64,000 nucleotides of DNA from Typhlomys cinereus. Taxonomy: Eukaryota > Chordata > Mammalia > Rodentia > Platacanthomyidae. Location: positions 2,621,501-2,685,500 of the forward strand of contig JALPQD010000116.1 of NCBI GenBank assembly GCA_023101885.1, read 5' to 3'. Shown here one piece after another: positions 21,076-32,085 of this stretch (position 1 is its first letter; every line of letters begins with the position of its first letter). Made by a program: the position numbers and the translations under genes. Below the pieces are notes generated by a model. That model did no database searches. It was not told where the DNA came from and saw only the letters and a list, made by a program, of their open reading frames with translations.

Positions 21076-22138
21076 ATGCCAAAGTCAAAGTGCAAATCCA
21101 TGAGAAGCAACACTCAAGTAAACAAATCTCCCACTGAAGGAATTAATCCCATAATGTTAGACTCCAACCAGAACAAACCCATGGAAAATGGCCATGAAAG
21201 CCTGACCCAGGATAACGACTTTCAAAATATGATCATTACCATGTTCAATACTATGAAAGAGGAAATCCGGGAGGAATTACATAATCGAATCAATGGCTTT
21301 GAAGAGGAACACAACAGACATCTGGAGGAGTTGAGAAAAACAGTGCAAGAAACAAAAAGTGGCATAGAGCAGTTAAAACAAACTCAAGCAGAGTTTAAAA
21401 CTGAGCTAAAAGACAAGTTATCTTCAACCCAGAACTCCACAGAGTCTTATCAACAGAACTAACGAAGCAGAAAACAGAATTTCAGACCTTGAAGATAAAG
21501 TGGAAGTATTAACCAACTCAATGGAAGAGGTTGTTAAAGCCAAAAAGATACTTGAGAGAAATATCCAGGAGATATGGGACACCCTGAAGAAGCCTAACAT
21601 GCGTATTCATGGAATACCAGAGCAAGAATCGCAAAATACCACCCCTGAGGAAATTTTTCAAACGATCATCAAGGAAAACTTTCCTCATCTAAAAAAAGAG
21701 AGGCCCATCCATATACAAGAGGCATTCTGCACCCCAAACAGATATGACCAAAACAGAAGCTCGCCAAGGCAAATAATAGTCAAAACACTCCACATTCAAG
21801 ATAAAGAACTGGTGCTGAGAGCTTCAAGGGAGAAAAAACAAGTCACTTTTAAAGGTAAACCAATTAAAATATCAAATGACTTCTCAGTCGAAACAGTAAA
21901 AGAAAGAAGAGCTTGGAGAGACATACTTCAAGTATTGAATGAGCAAAAATGCCACCGCAGGCTGATTTACCCTGCAAAACTATCCGTCATGATGGAGGGA
22001 GAAAGAAAAATCTTCCAGCACAAAGACAACTTGAAGGGATACATGTCCACCGAACCAGGCCTTCAAAAAATGCTAGAAATGATACTCATGCTTGAAGAAA
22101 AAAACAGGCATATCCAGGAGAACAGAAGGCAAGTATAA
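21076..22138 (+). pseudogene. L1 ORF1, one frameshift
   Basis: ORF1 encodes the RNA-binding, trimer-forming chaperone needed for L1 retrotransposition. ATG at 21076. The first frame stops at 21460-21462; the protein continues in another frame from about 21455 (ending ENRRQV at 22138). Order: a low-complexity N-terminus, a heptad-rich coiled coil (about 21290-21540), then the RRM-like and C-terminal domains, including IHGIPEQESQN (about 21605) and the basic REKKQVTFKGKPIKISNDFS stretch (about 21826-21888). Apart from the single indel near 21450-21460 the frame is intact, which argues for recent insertion. Confidence 0.93.
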
Positions 22139-22188
22139 CACCATTAACAGGGAAGCAATATACTTATATAAAACACTAAACATGATAA

Positions 22189-25100
22189 ATGTCTGGAATT
22201 CAAAATAGTTTCTCTATTATAACATTAAATGTTAATGGAATTAACTCACCGATCAAGAGACACAGATTACAAATTTGGATTAAAAATCACAATCCATCAA
22301 TCTGCCGCCTGCAGGAAACCCATCTCACCACAAAAGATAGGCATGCCCTAAAAATAAAAGGTTGGTCAACAATTCTACAAGCTAATGGAAGCAGAAAACA
22401 GGCAGGGGTAGCCATTATGATATCTGACAAAGTGAACTTCAAAGAAAATGATAAGAGACACGGATGGATACTACATTTTAGTCACAGGTACAATTCACCA
22501 GGAAGACTTCACAATACTGAACATATATGCACCCAATACGGGCCCCTCCACATTCATTAAGAAAACCCTTCAGCGTCTAAAGCAAGAAATCAACCCCCAA
22601 ACGATAATTCTTGGGGAACATCAACACCGCCCTCTCAACATGGGATAGGTCAACAGATCAAAAGCTTAACAGAGACACTTTGGAACTTAATCAAACCCTT
22701 AAAGAAATGGACCTTACAGATCTCTATCGAACTTTTCACCCACGCACCAAAGAATACACATTTTTCTCAGCAGCACACGGAACTTTCTCCAAAATAGATC
22801 ACATATTGGGCCACAAAACGAATCTCCACATATACAGAAAAGTTGAAATTCTAGCCTGCACCTTATCAGACCACCATGGCCTAAAGGTTGACATCCACAA
22901 CACAACAAGCAACAGAAAATACACTAACTCCTGGAAACTTAACACTATGATGCTGAATGAGAATTGGATTCAGGAAGAAATTACAAAGGAAATTCAAGAT
23001 TTCCTGAAAGTGAATGATAATGAAAATACAACTTACCAAATTTCTGGGACACAATGAAAACTGTACTAAGAGGTAAGTTCATAGCTTTTAATGCCTACAT
23101 CAAAAAAAATGGAAACATCAGAAATAAAAAATTTAACAATGCACCTAAAAGCTTTAGAGACACTTGAGCTATCTGATCCCAAAAGCAGTAGAAGGGAGGA
23201 GATTAGCAAAATAAGGGGAGAAATATCTGAAATCGAGATTAGGAAAACGATACAGAAAATCTACCAGTCAAAAAGGTGGTTTTTTGAAAAAATCAATAAG
23301 ATTGATACACTCCTAGCCAAATTAACCAAAAGCAAGAAAGAAAAAAACCCAAATTAACAAAATTAGAAATGAAAATGGAGATATCACTACTGATACCCAA
23401 GAAATCCAGAGAATTATAACATCATATTTCAAAAACTTATACTCTGTGAAATTTGACAACACAAAAGAGATGGATGAATTTCTAAGTAAACACAACTTAC
23501 CTAAATTGAATCAGGAAGTTGTGAATTATTTAAATAGTCCTATAACATATGAGGAAATTGAGGAAGTAATCTCAAATCTTCCCACCAAAAAATGTCCTGG
23601 ACCCGATGGATTCAGCACGGAGTTCTACCAGACATTTAAGGAGCTAATAACACCAGTACTCCTTAAACTGTTCCATCAAATAGCAAAGGAAGGAACACTA
23701 CCAAATTCCTTCTATGAAGCTAATATCGTCTTAATCCCAAAACCTAATAAAGATTCACTTAAAAAAGAAAACTATAGGCCAATCTCTCTGATGAACACAG
23801 ACACAAAGATTCTCAACAAAGTCTTAGCAAATCGATTTCAAAAACAAATTAAAAAGATCATTTACAGGGACCAAATAGGCTTCATCCCCGACACACAAGG
23901 TTGGTTCAACATACACAAATCAATAAATGTAATTCATCATGTAAACCTGTCCAAAGTCCAAGACCACATGATACTCTCGATAGATGCAGAAAAAGCTTTT
24001 GACAAGATCCAACAGCCTTTTATGATCAAAACGCTAGAGACAGTAGGAATGGAAGGAACCTTTATCAATATAATAAAAGCTGTATACAACAAGCCCACAG
24101 CAAGGATTATGCTCAATGGGGAACAATTGGAAGCATTCCCACTTCGATCAGGAACTAGACAAGGCTGTCCACTCTCACCACTTCTATTCAATATTGTACT
24201 TGAAGCCTTAGCCGAAGCCATAAGACAAGAAAGGGACATGAGAGGGATTCAAATCGGCAAGGAAGAAGTCAAGCTATCCCTATTTGCAGATGACATGATC
24301 TTATACCTGAGGGATCCCAAAAACTCCACCAGGAAGCTCCTGGAACTAATTGAGAAGTTCAGCAGGGTGGCAGGATACAAAATAAATGTGCAAAAATCAG
24401 AGGCCTTCCTATATGCCCAGAATGAAAGAAGTGAAAAAGCCTTGAGAGAAACAATCCCATTTACTATAGCCCCTAAAAAAATGAAATACCTTGGTATAAA
24501 CCTAACCAAGGAGGTAAAAGACCTTTACAGTGAAAAACTTTAAAACCCTAAAGAAAGAAATTCCTGAAGACATCAGAAGGTGGAAAGACCTCCCATGCTC
24601 CTGGATTGGCAGAATCAACATCGTAAAAATGACCATCCTACCAAAGGCAATATACAAATTCAATGCTATACCAATTAAAATCCCAAAGCAATTCTTCAAA
24701 GAAGTTGACCAAACAATCTCAAAATTCATATGGAGGCACAAAAGACCCAGGATAGCAAAGACAATCCTGAGTAACAAAAACACTGCTGGAGGTATTACCA
24801 TACCAAACCTTAGTCTATACTACAAATCCATAATTATAAAAACAGCCTGATACTGGCTCCAAAATAGACACACAGATCAATGGATAAGGATTGAAGACCC
24901 AGATATAAGCCCACAAAGTTACAGCCATTTGGTCTTTGACAAAGGGGCCCAAAGAATCCAATGGAAAAAGAACAGCATCTTCAACAAATGGTGCTGGCAA
25001 AACTGGATCTCCACATGCAGAAGATTAAAGCTGGACCCGTACTTGTCACCATGTACAAGACTTAATTCCAAATGGATCAAGGACCTTGATATCAGGCCAG

Positions 25101-26007
25101 AGACTATAAATACCATAGTTGAAAGGATAGGGAACTCCCTCGAGCTGATTGGGCTAGGCCAACAGTTCCTAAACAGACATCCAATGGCACAGTCACTGCT
25201 ACCAACTCTTAACAGTTTGGAGCTTGTGAAATTAAAGAGCTTCTGTTCAGATAAAGAGATTGTAACAGGAGCTCAAAGGCAACCTACAGAATGGGAGAAA
25301 ATCTTCACTAACCACATATTTGATAGAGCTCTACTGTCCAGAGTGCACCAAGAACTTAGAAAACTAAACTCCAAGGAAACCAATGGCCCAATTAAAAAAT
25401 GGGCCCTGGAACTTAAAAGAAGTTTTACCAGGGATGACATTAAAATGTCTAACAAATATCTTACAAAATGCTCCACTTCCTTAGCCATCAGGGAAATGCA
25501 AATCAAAACCTGAGATATCATCTCACCCCGGTCAGGATGGCAAAAATCCACAATACAAACAACAACAAATGCTGGAGAGGATGTGGAGAGAGGGGAACTC
25601 TCCTACATTGCTGGTGGGAATGCAGGCTCATACAGCCACTCTGGCGAGCTGTCTGGAGATTCTTAAAGAAATTAAAGATTGAAATGCCATATGACCCTGC
25701 TATCCCACTTTTGGGTATAACCCCCCATGCAGCAGAGGTTCACCTCGATAACATAAGCACGACCATGTTCATAGCAGCACTGTTTACAATAGCAAAGTCA
25801 TGGAATCAACCCAAATGTCCAACAGTTGACAAGTGGATAAGGAAACTTTGGTACATCTATACAATGGAGTACTACTCAGCCATCAAAAATGATGAATTAC
25901 TGGAATTTGCCAGGAAATGGATGTCATTAGAAACAATTATATTGAGTGAAGTATCCCAGACTCAGAAAATTAAGCGCCGTATGTACTCCCTAATAGGTGG
26001 CTCCTAG
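22189..26007 (+). pseudogene. L1 ORF2 (endonuclease-reverse transcriptase), inactivated
   Basis: ATG at 22189, 50 bp after ORF1. Endonuclease motifs are visible: TLNVNG (about 22220), QETHLT (about 22312) and SDHHGLK (about 22867). The usual GDFN motif reads GNIN near 22612, a lost Asp. The RT domain is open from 23446 to 24543 with FADDMILYL (about 24285). A zinc-knuckle [18 protein letters not shown] is near 25570-25620. Breaks: frameshifts near 22450, 22612, 23040, 23345, 24536 and 25510, and TGG to TGA at 24848-24850. It ends YSLIGGS with TAG at 26005-26007. Full-length L1 ORF2 is about 1270 codons, so the length is normal. Confidence 0.95.
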
Positions 26008-26677
26008 TACCAAACTCATCCAGCCCACATTGAGACACTCAAAGGGGGTGACATATAGTGCCCAGCAGGATGGAATGAAGGGCATTGCAGGAGCAGCAAA
26101 ACTGCAAAAGAAAATCAACAAACCACAATCCAGAACTTCAGAGACTCTATATCAACCACCTAGAACTAGGCCAGATTAACCTCTCCCCATTCTGAAGCTC
26201 AGGGACATTTGCGGAAGAGGGGGCGGTAAGATTGTAAGAGCAAAAGGATGGGAGGAGCAATGATTTGCAAGATTCTCCACACTAGTTATGGTCGAAGCAA
26301 TCATAATAGGACTTTGCATGCCCTGCGCAATGTCCAACACACTATTGACCTCACAAAGTCTAGCATCAGCTAAAGGCACCAAGATCCTTGGAGGCAAGGG
26401 ATTGACAACCACAGTAGTGTTCCTATGCTTAAGGGGAACACGAGAAAGGGTTCAGGGAAATGCCACTGGGTCCTTGTACGTCATCGGAGAGGCGGACCCC
26501 GAGAAGAGTTAGGCATACACAATAAAGGACTCTCTGGGAATTGGGGGGGAGGCACTGGGGGATGGGGAGGGAAGAGAGGGGGAGCAGGGGGTTCGGGGGG
26601 GAGGAGGAGGGAGGGAGGGAACTGGTCTACCTATTAAGTTTGCATGAGCGGAAATAATAAAAATGTATTAAAAAAAG
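26008..26677 (+). other. 3'UTR of the near-complete L1 (short form)
   Basis: After the stop, the 3'UTR runs 'tgagacactcaaaggggg', jumping directly to a part found about 370 bp later in the copies at 1-3702 and 16692-17625. It ends with the G-rich segment (26530-26620) and an A-rich tail. Confidence 0.9.
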
Positions 26678-26687
26678 AAAAGAAATG

Positions 26688-27606
26688 TTTCTCATGACAA
26701 ATTCAAATGTCTAACAAATATCTTTTAAAAGTTTCCGCTTCCCTATGTATTAGTGAAATGTAAATTAAAACCACCCTGAGATATCATCTCATCCCATTCA
26801 AAGTGCTTAAGATCCAAAACACTAATATGCTAGCAAGGATGTGGGTAGAAGGGAACCCTTATACACTGCTGGTGAGAATACAAATTTGTACAACTCCTTT
26901 GGAGATCAGTATGGAGTTTCCTAAAAAAGTTAAAAATTGAACTGCCATATGACCCATCTATGCTACTCTTGGGACGCAGAAAACCACAACTGGCCAAAGT
27001 GTAGATATTGGTGATCCTGAAATGCTTAGCCCAATCTGGCTATCAAAATCTTTCCTCATACCAAAGCTGAGGGAACCTTTTGCAAGAAGGGTTGGAAAGA
27101 TTGTAAGAGCCTATAGGTGGGATGGTCTACTTCTGACCAACATACTCCAGCCATGACAAGGTTGATGTATCCAGCAGCTTATAACAATGAAAACTTGTAT
27201 CACCACATCTGCACAATGGCCAACATATTAACATTTCCCCCAAGGACTATCGAGAATCTCAGGAGAAATAACTGCCTTTGAAGAGTATCTCTGGGGCAGA
27301 TACTGGACAAAGGAAGAGAAACCTCCCCTCCTATTACTTTGCCCACTGAAGAACCACATATACTACAACAGAGATCTGACTTCCTTACCAACACAGACAC
27401 ACCAAAGGGAGCTCTGTGACTCACACATGCAGAGGAACGTGAGGGTAGGAGGATCTTGGTTGGATTGAAGAGGGGCAGTTACAGTAGGGGGGGGCAGGAA
27501 GAGTGGGAGAATAGAGGAGTACATGGGGAGGAGATGAGGGCAATGGCATGAATCCATTTTGTTTGTATATGAAAAATTCTCAACAGATAATAAATCCCAA
27601 AAAAGA
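26688..27606 (+). mobile_element. 3' end of the old L1
   Basis: Continuation of the old ORF2 ('gagatatcatctcatccc' and the zinc-knuckle region) into a diverged 3'UTR with a G-rich segment at about 27480-27530 and a weak A-rich end. Confidence 0.85.
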
Positions 27607-28026
27607 AACTTTCATTCTGAAAAGTTGACTGCTATTGTTTATTTCTGCTATTAGTAGAAAATGTTTGGGACATCATGGCTAAAAATAGCAAATGCCTAGG
27701 AATATCAAGTTTACCTAAGACAGACCACAAATGTAAATAGCATGCTAGTTAAGCTACTTTTTAAAGTGATTTTTATTGTGGCCAGAAGTAAATTTGTGAC
27801 ACTCTCAAGCATGACTTACAAGTACCCAACTGTTCTCTCTAAACTGAGAGCAGTAAAGCTGTTTCTTTTCCCCTTTGAGTTCAGCTTAGCTAATCTGTCC
27901 ATGAGCAGTATTAAAATGAAAACCAAGTATGGTATAATAAAATATGATGAAGAGCCCAGAAAGCATTCTGAATATTCATAGGAGTTGATGAAACAAATAG
28001 GAAATGATTATTACTATGAAAGTGGA
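27607..28026. other. Unassigned AT-rich sequence
   Basis: No gene or repeat recognised. Confidence 0.45.
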
Positions 28027-28140
28027 AAAACCCAGGCATGGTGACACACTCATGCGATCCAAACACTTGAGAGAAAGTTGAGGGAGGAAAACCAAGATTG
28101 TGAATTCACACAAACAAAAAGGATAGTAGAGTTTTAAGTA
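28027..28140 (+). repeat. B1 SINE fragment
   Basis: 'cccaggcatggtgacacactc' is the B1 head; strongly diverged afterwards. Confidence 0.7.
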
Positions 28141-29929
28141 TATGTACATGTTTATGTATATATGTGTGTGGAGGAGAGAGAGAGATGCTTTAATATCCAT
28201 ATTTTACCCCTTCGTACCCTCATTTTAAAAGGTCTATTTAATACCACGAACTTGGCTCTCCACACTGACTTGATACATAAACAATTTTCATGAACAATTT
28301 AAATCATACCTGTTTTTACACTCTATTTCTGTACACGCTGTAAAATTGAAGCAATACAGACCTCAGAAGTAATTGAAAAAAAGAATGAGACATAATTTAG
28401 AAGAAAATTTCTCCTAAAATAACCAACTTGATTGATGCATTCTTGGTTTTTGTATAAGCATTTTGTTTTTGATCCCAAAAAATACTGCTAAGAGTATATT
28501 TTCTTAGGAGTGTCAATGTTTTGGGGTACAGAAGCAGCAAGCACGGCTTCTCAAACCTGAGAAGTTACCCTAGACTTTTAGGGACCTGGACTCAGGCTGA
28601 AGCAATATTCCTGGTTTTAGTTCAGTAAAGAATTTCAGGACTAGCCAGTTTACGAAGCAGAGTTGAGGTTTAACAAAGATATTTTTGATGTGGGCTTAAA
28701 CAAGAGATTTAAGAAAAAGAGACACCCAGCACAAAGTTAAACAAAAGCACAGGTATGGGTTTCTCAAAGAAGAGTGGCGGTTCATTGTTTTTAACAATGC
28801 CATTTGTAGGATTTGGATAGTTTGAGGTTATTGCCGATGCAAGAAATGCAGCTCTCTCTTCAAAGAGAACAAGAAATAGTTGTTTTCTTTTGTTTTGCTT
28901 TTTTCTGGAGCCAAATATGAGTACCCATGGTCCAGGAACACAGATTCATATTGCCCCCAAAACCACATTCTAACATGGCAGCAGTTTCATGAAGATCTAT
29001 GGTAACAAAAGAAAGCTATAAATCAGCATACTATCTGCATCAGAGAGGCTGGTTACAGCAAAGTGGGGAAATCTCTGATTTAACTTGATAACACTCTTAG
29101 CTTTTGGATTGGTAGATGTTTGTACATTCCAAAGGTTTTTAGATCATTTTTAGGTACATTCTGAGGTTTTTAGGTCACATACACAGGTGGGAAGTAAATG
29201 TCTATTAAAATGACCAAAGATTATTTCACTCTGGGCCTGCCTTAGAAACTCTCCATTGAAGATCTAGTCAGTTAATCAGCCCTGGAAATGGCTCCATGTA
29301 TCATTCAACTTGTTTCCTGGAATTCTTTTCTATATCACTATCTTCAAAAGGTAACTAAGGAAGCTAAAGATCACTAGGTGGCTCCTGAAGTACACATGGC
29401 AGAATTACAATTAATAGGTGAAAGTCTAGCTCAGGGGTACACAAAGGTAGGATATTTTCACTGTAAACAAATTTTTGCTTGAGACTGTCAGCTGATGTCT
29501 AGGGACCTTACCTAGGTCATGCACATTTAGGCCATAAGCCTAGCTCATTCTTATTTTAACCAAAAATATCTGCATGTGAAAGCAATGTTCACTTTATGTT
29601 GGCAATCTTAACAGCAAATGTTGAATTGAGCTGGAATTCTTGTTTCTCATCTGGCAAGAGGCTTCATAATTTTCCTATTTTTCTATCTGCCTCAGAAGTA
29701 CTTTTGAAACACCTTTAATATGGATAAGGATGATAGAACAGATAGTAGGTTGTTACATCTTTTCTATATAACCATGACTTACAAAAAAATCAGAACTTTA
29801 AAATAGAGGTTTCTACAATGCAAATTTTCAATCAAGTGATATTTTAGAGGGGTTTTTCAAAAGGGTCATTAATATTGCCAAAGAGATTTTCTAACAGTAA
29901 CAACTTTTAATTAGCATATTTATTCCTTT
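28141..29929. other. Unassigned sequence, possible old LTR
   Basis: A (GT/GA)-rich patch at 28140-28185. The part at about 28550-29450 has the look of an old LTR remnant, but I found no clear ends, primer site or second copy. No coding frame. Confidence 0.3.
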
Positions 29930-31500
29930 TACAGTTACTGATTTATTGATTTGTATTTTGTCTATGGTTCTGTAAACTGTTTTTTTTTTTATCTTAAGGA
30001 TGTTGTCTTCTTGTGAATATCACTTTTTGATTTTAAGTGCTCCCATGTACCCATTTTCCTTCTACTCCCTGCTTTTGGTGTTATATCCAAGAGATCATTA
30101 TCACATTCGACTTTATGAAGTTTCTTTCCCTTTGTTTTCTTCTCAGTGTTTTAGTTTCCATGCTTACACTTGCTCTTTAATCCACATAGTTAATTCTATC
30201 TATGGTATAAAATAAGGAACCAATTTCATTCTTTTGCTTGTGGATATATAGCCTTTCAAGCATCATTTGTTGAAAAGTCATTTGACTTTTAAAGAACTTA
30301 AAATAGGGGGAAAATGTTTTATTTTGTCTATGTTTACTATTCTTTTAGTCTTCCAGGGATCTGAAATATTACATGATATTCTCTTTAGCATAATGAATTT
30401 TCCTCTAATGTTTTTGGTATTGCAAGTCTGTTGATTTCACATTTTTTTAGCTTTCATTTTACTAAGGCTATTTCACCTTCATTTTAAAAAATATCTTCTG
30501 TGACCATAGCATTTTATTAGAACAAAGGTTTTTGAAATATCATTGGAAAGATGTTATATATTCTGTGCCATTTATAATCAGAAACCAGTTATCTTTGCTA
30601 TCATCCCCTGGCTTTTTTTTCTCCTTTCAAAGTTTTTCTTTCAGTTTTCAGCATTTTGACTATGGTACAACTAGCTGTGGTTTCTATTTATTTATTGGGA
30701 TTTGCTCTCTATCTTTCGACATAGCATGGTTATTTATTTAAGTCAGCTTGAAATTTTGACCAAAGTATTTTATCAAGTAATCTTTTTTCCTCTACCTTCT
30801 CTTCTTCCTGGAATGCCATTTGTAAGTATGTTCAATTGTTTTATCTTGAATATACATGTCATTAAAATCTTTGTGTTTTTTCTTTTTTTCTGTGCATCAG
30901 TCCAGAAATTTTCTGTTGAACTATCTTGAAGGTCACTGATTTTTTTTTATGCCTTTCAATCTGTTGTGAATTACATGGAGTGATTTTTTTAAAATAATTT
31001 CAGATAGTGAATTTTTTAGTAATAGGATTTCTGTTTGATTTTCGTTTTCTGGGTTTCACACCTCTACTGAAATTCCTCATAGTTTCCAGTACCATGCTTT
31101 TTCTCTGTCTCTCCTCTAGTATATATAGTTCAGCTTCTTTAAAGTGCTTGTCTGGAGCTCAGTGACTAAAGGTGCTCATACACAAATCTAGGGACAGAGC
31201 CCACTTCTAGAAGGAGGGAACAGACTTCTGAAAATTGTCCTCTGACTTCTACATGTGAACCGTCACATGTGTACTCACTCTCTATCTCTCTGTCTCCTCC
31301 CTCTCTCAAATAAATTAATTAAATATTTTTAAAATGAAATTACTTGTCAATCCTGATACTGGGGTGGTCTGTTTCTATTGACATTTTCTGACTATCGTTA
31401 CGTTTTTTTCTGCATCTTCTTATATCTTGCAAATTTTTCTTTTTTCTTTTTTGTAGAAAGTCATCGACAATATTTTACCACACTCACTAGTGGCTATGAG
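29930..31500 (-). mobile_element. Ancient L1M-type LINE, antisense
   Basis: Ordered phrases such as 'tggtgttatatccaagagat', 'ccaatttcattcttttgctt', 'caagcatcatttgttgaaaa', and later 'gaaggtcactgattttttt', are the complement of ancient mammalian L1 sequence. The copy is fragmented and contains a B3-like SINE at 31142-31325. Confidence 0.65.
31142..31325 (+). repeat. B3-like SINE
   Basis: 'gagctcagtgactaaaggtgc' head and 'attgtcctctgacttctaca' body, ending in CT repeats and an A/T tail. Confidence 0.65.
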
Positions 31501-31509
31501 ATACAAATG

Positions 31510-31775
31510 TGATTCTTTCGATATAACTTTATTTTTCTTTTATTTACAAACAAGCTGGGTTTATATCTTTGCCCTTATTATCTCGGATCCACTACTGTCC
31601 TCTCCCACCCTCCTCATCCACACACTTTCTCTTCTCTTCCCTCCCTTCTTCCATCCTGCTCTGTCCCACCCACTCCGACTCCTATCCCTCTGCTTGTGTG
31701 TATCACAGGACTCTCTTTGGGGTGCTTGTGTTGGTAAGGGAGTCAGGTTTCTGTTGAACTTCATGTGACTTCAGT
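31510..31775 (-). mobile_element. L1 3'-end fragment, antisense
   Basis: The complement of the G-rich 3' segment of the old L1 seen at about 27370-27560. It shares the 'ttaccaacacaagcacccca' type phrase. Confidence 0.75.
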
Positions 31776-31959
31776 GGATAAAGATTGTAAGATTGTAAAT
31801 TTTTTTCTATATATTGTCATTGCAAACAAATGTTTCTTATTTGTTGTAGAAAGTGATTACTTTGTAAGTCTTAATTCTGTGGAGGCTTTGATTTTTAAGT
31901 CTTCAGATTTGTTTCCACCCCCTCTCCTCCTGTCATTTAGTCTTAGGCATGGCCTAAGG

Positions 31960-32085
31960 TATGTGCCTTTTGGCCTCTTCCCTCTCAAATTGCTTCTCTC
32001 CGTCCACCATGTAGATGTCAAGGATAGAACTCTAGTCACCAGCTTTGCAGGCAGCACCTTCACCACTGAACTGCCTTGCTGAAAC
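31960..32085 (-). repeat. B3-like SINE fragment, antisense
   Basis: 'tctccgtccaccatgtagat' ... 'accttcaccactgaactgcc': complement of the B3 body and head. Confidence 0.6.

Larger units (their letters stand above)
20908..26677 (+). mobile_element. Near-complete L1, youngest large insertion
   Basis: A 5.77 kb L1 with a short 5' leader, ORF1, ORF2, 3'UTR and A-rich tail, inserted in the old L1 ORF2. Flanked by a 10 bp duplication aaaagaaatg (20898-20907 and 26678-26687). ORF1 has one frameshift and ORF2 several plus a nonsense change, so it is inactive. Its leader is only 168 bp and its 3'UTR lacks about 370 bp present in the other copies. Confidence 0.96.
16330..27606 (+). mobile_element. Old L1 carrying five later insertions
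   Basis: An old, heavily diverged sense L1 can be followed in order: ORF1 (about 16450-18620), start of ORF2 endonuclease (18620-19065), an inverted RT segment (19066-19390), the rest of ORF2 (19391-20890 and 26688-26990) and a diverged 3'UTR to a weak A-rich end near 27590-27606. Later insertions are an L1 3' end (16692-17625), two SINEs (18703, 20130), a 170 bp L1 stub (20708-20877) and a 5.8 kb L1 (20908-26677). The left boundary is uncertain. About 450 codons of ORF2 are missing around the inversion, so the copy may instead be two old L1 pieces. Confidence 0.8.

Noticed and set aside
28550..29450. Old LTR or retroviral remnant
   Set aside because: It has the look of an LTR-derived stretch, but no paired copy, TG...CA ends, primer site or duplication could be shown.
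31490..31768. 92-codon frame resembling a membrane protein
   Set aside because: It lies in ancient L1 and antisense L1 3'UTR; hydrophobicity comes from T-rich sequence.
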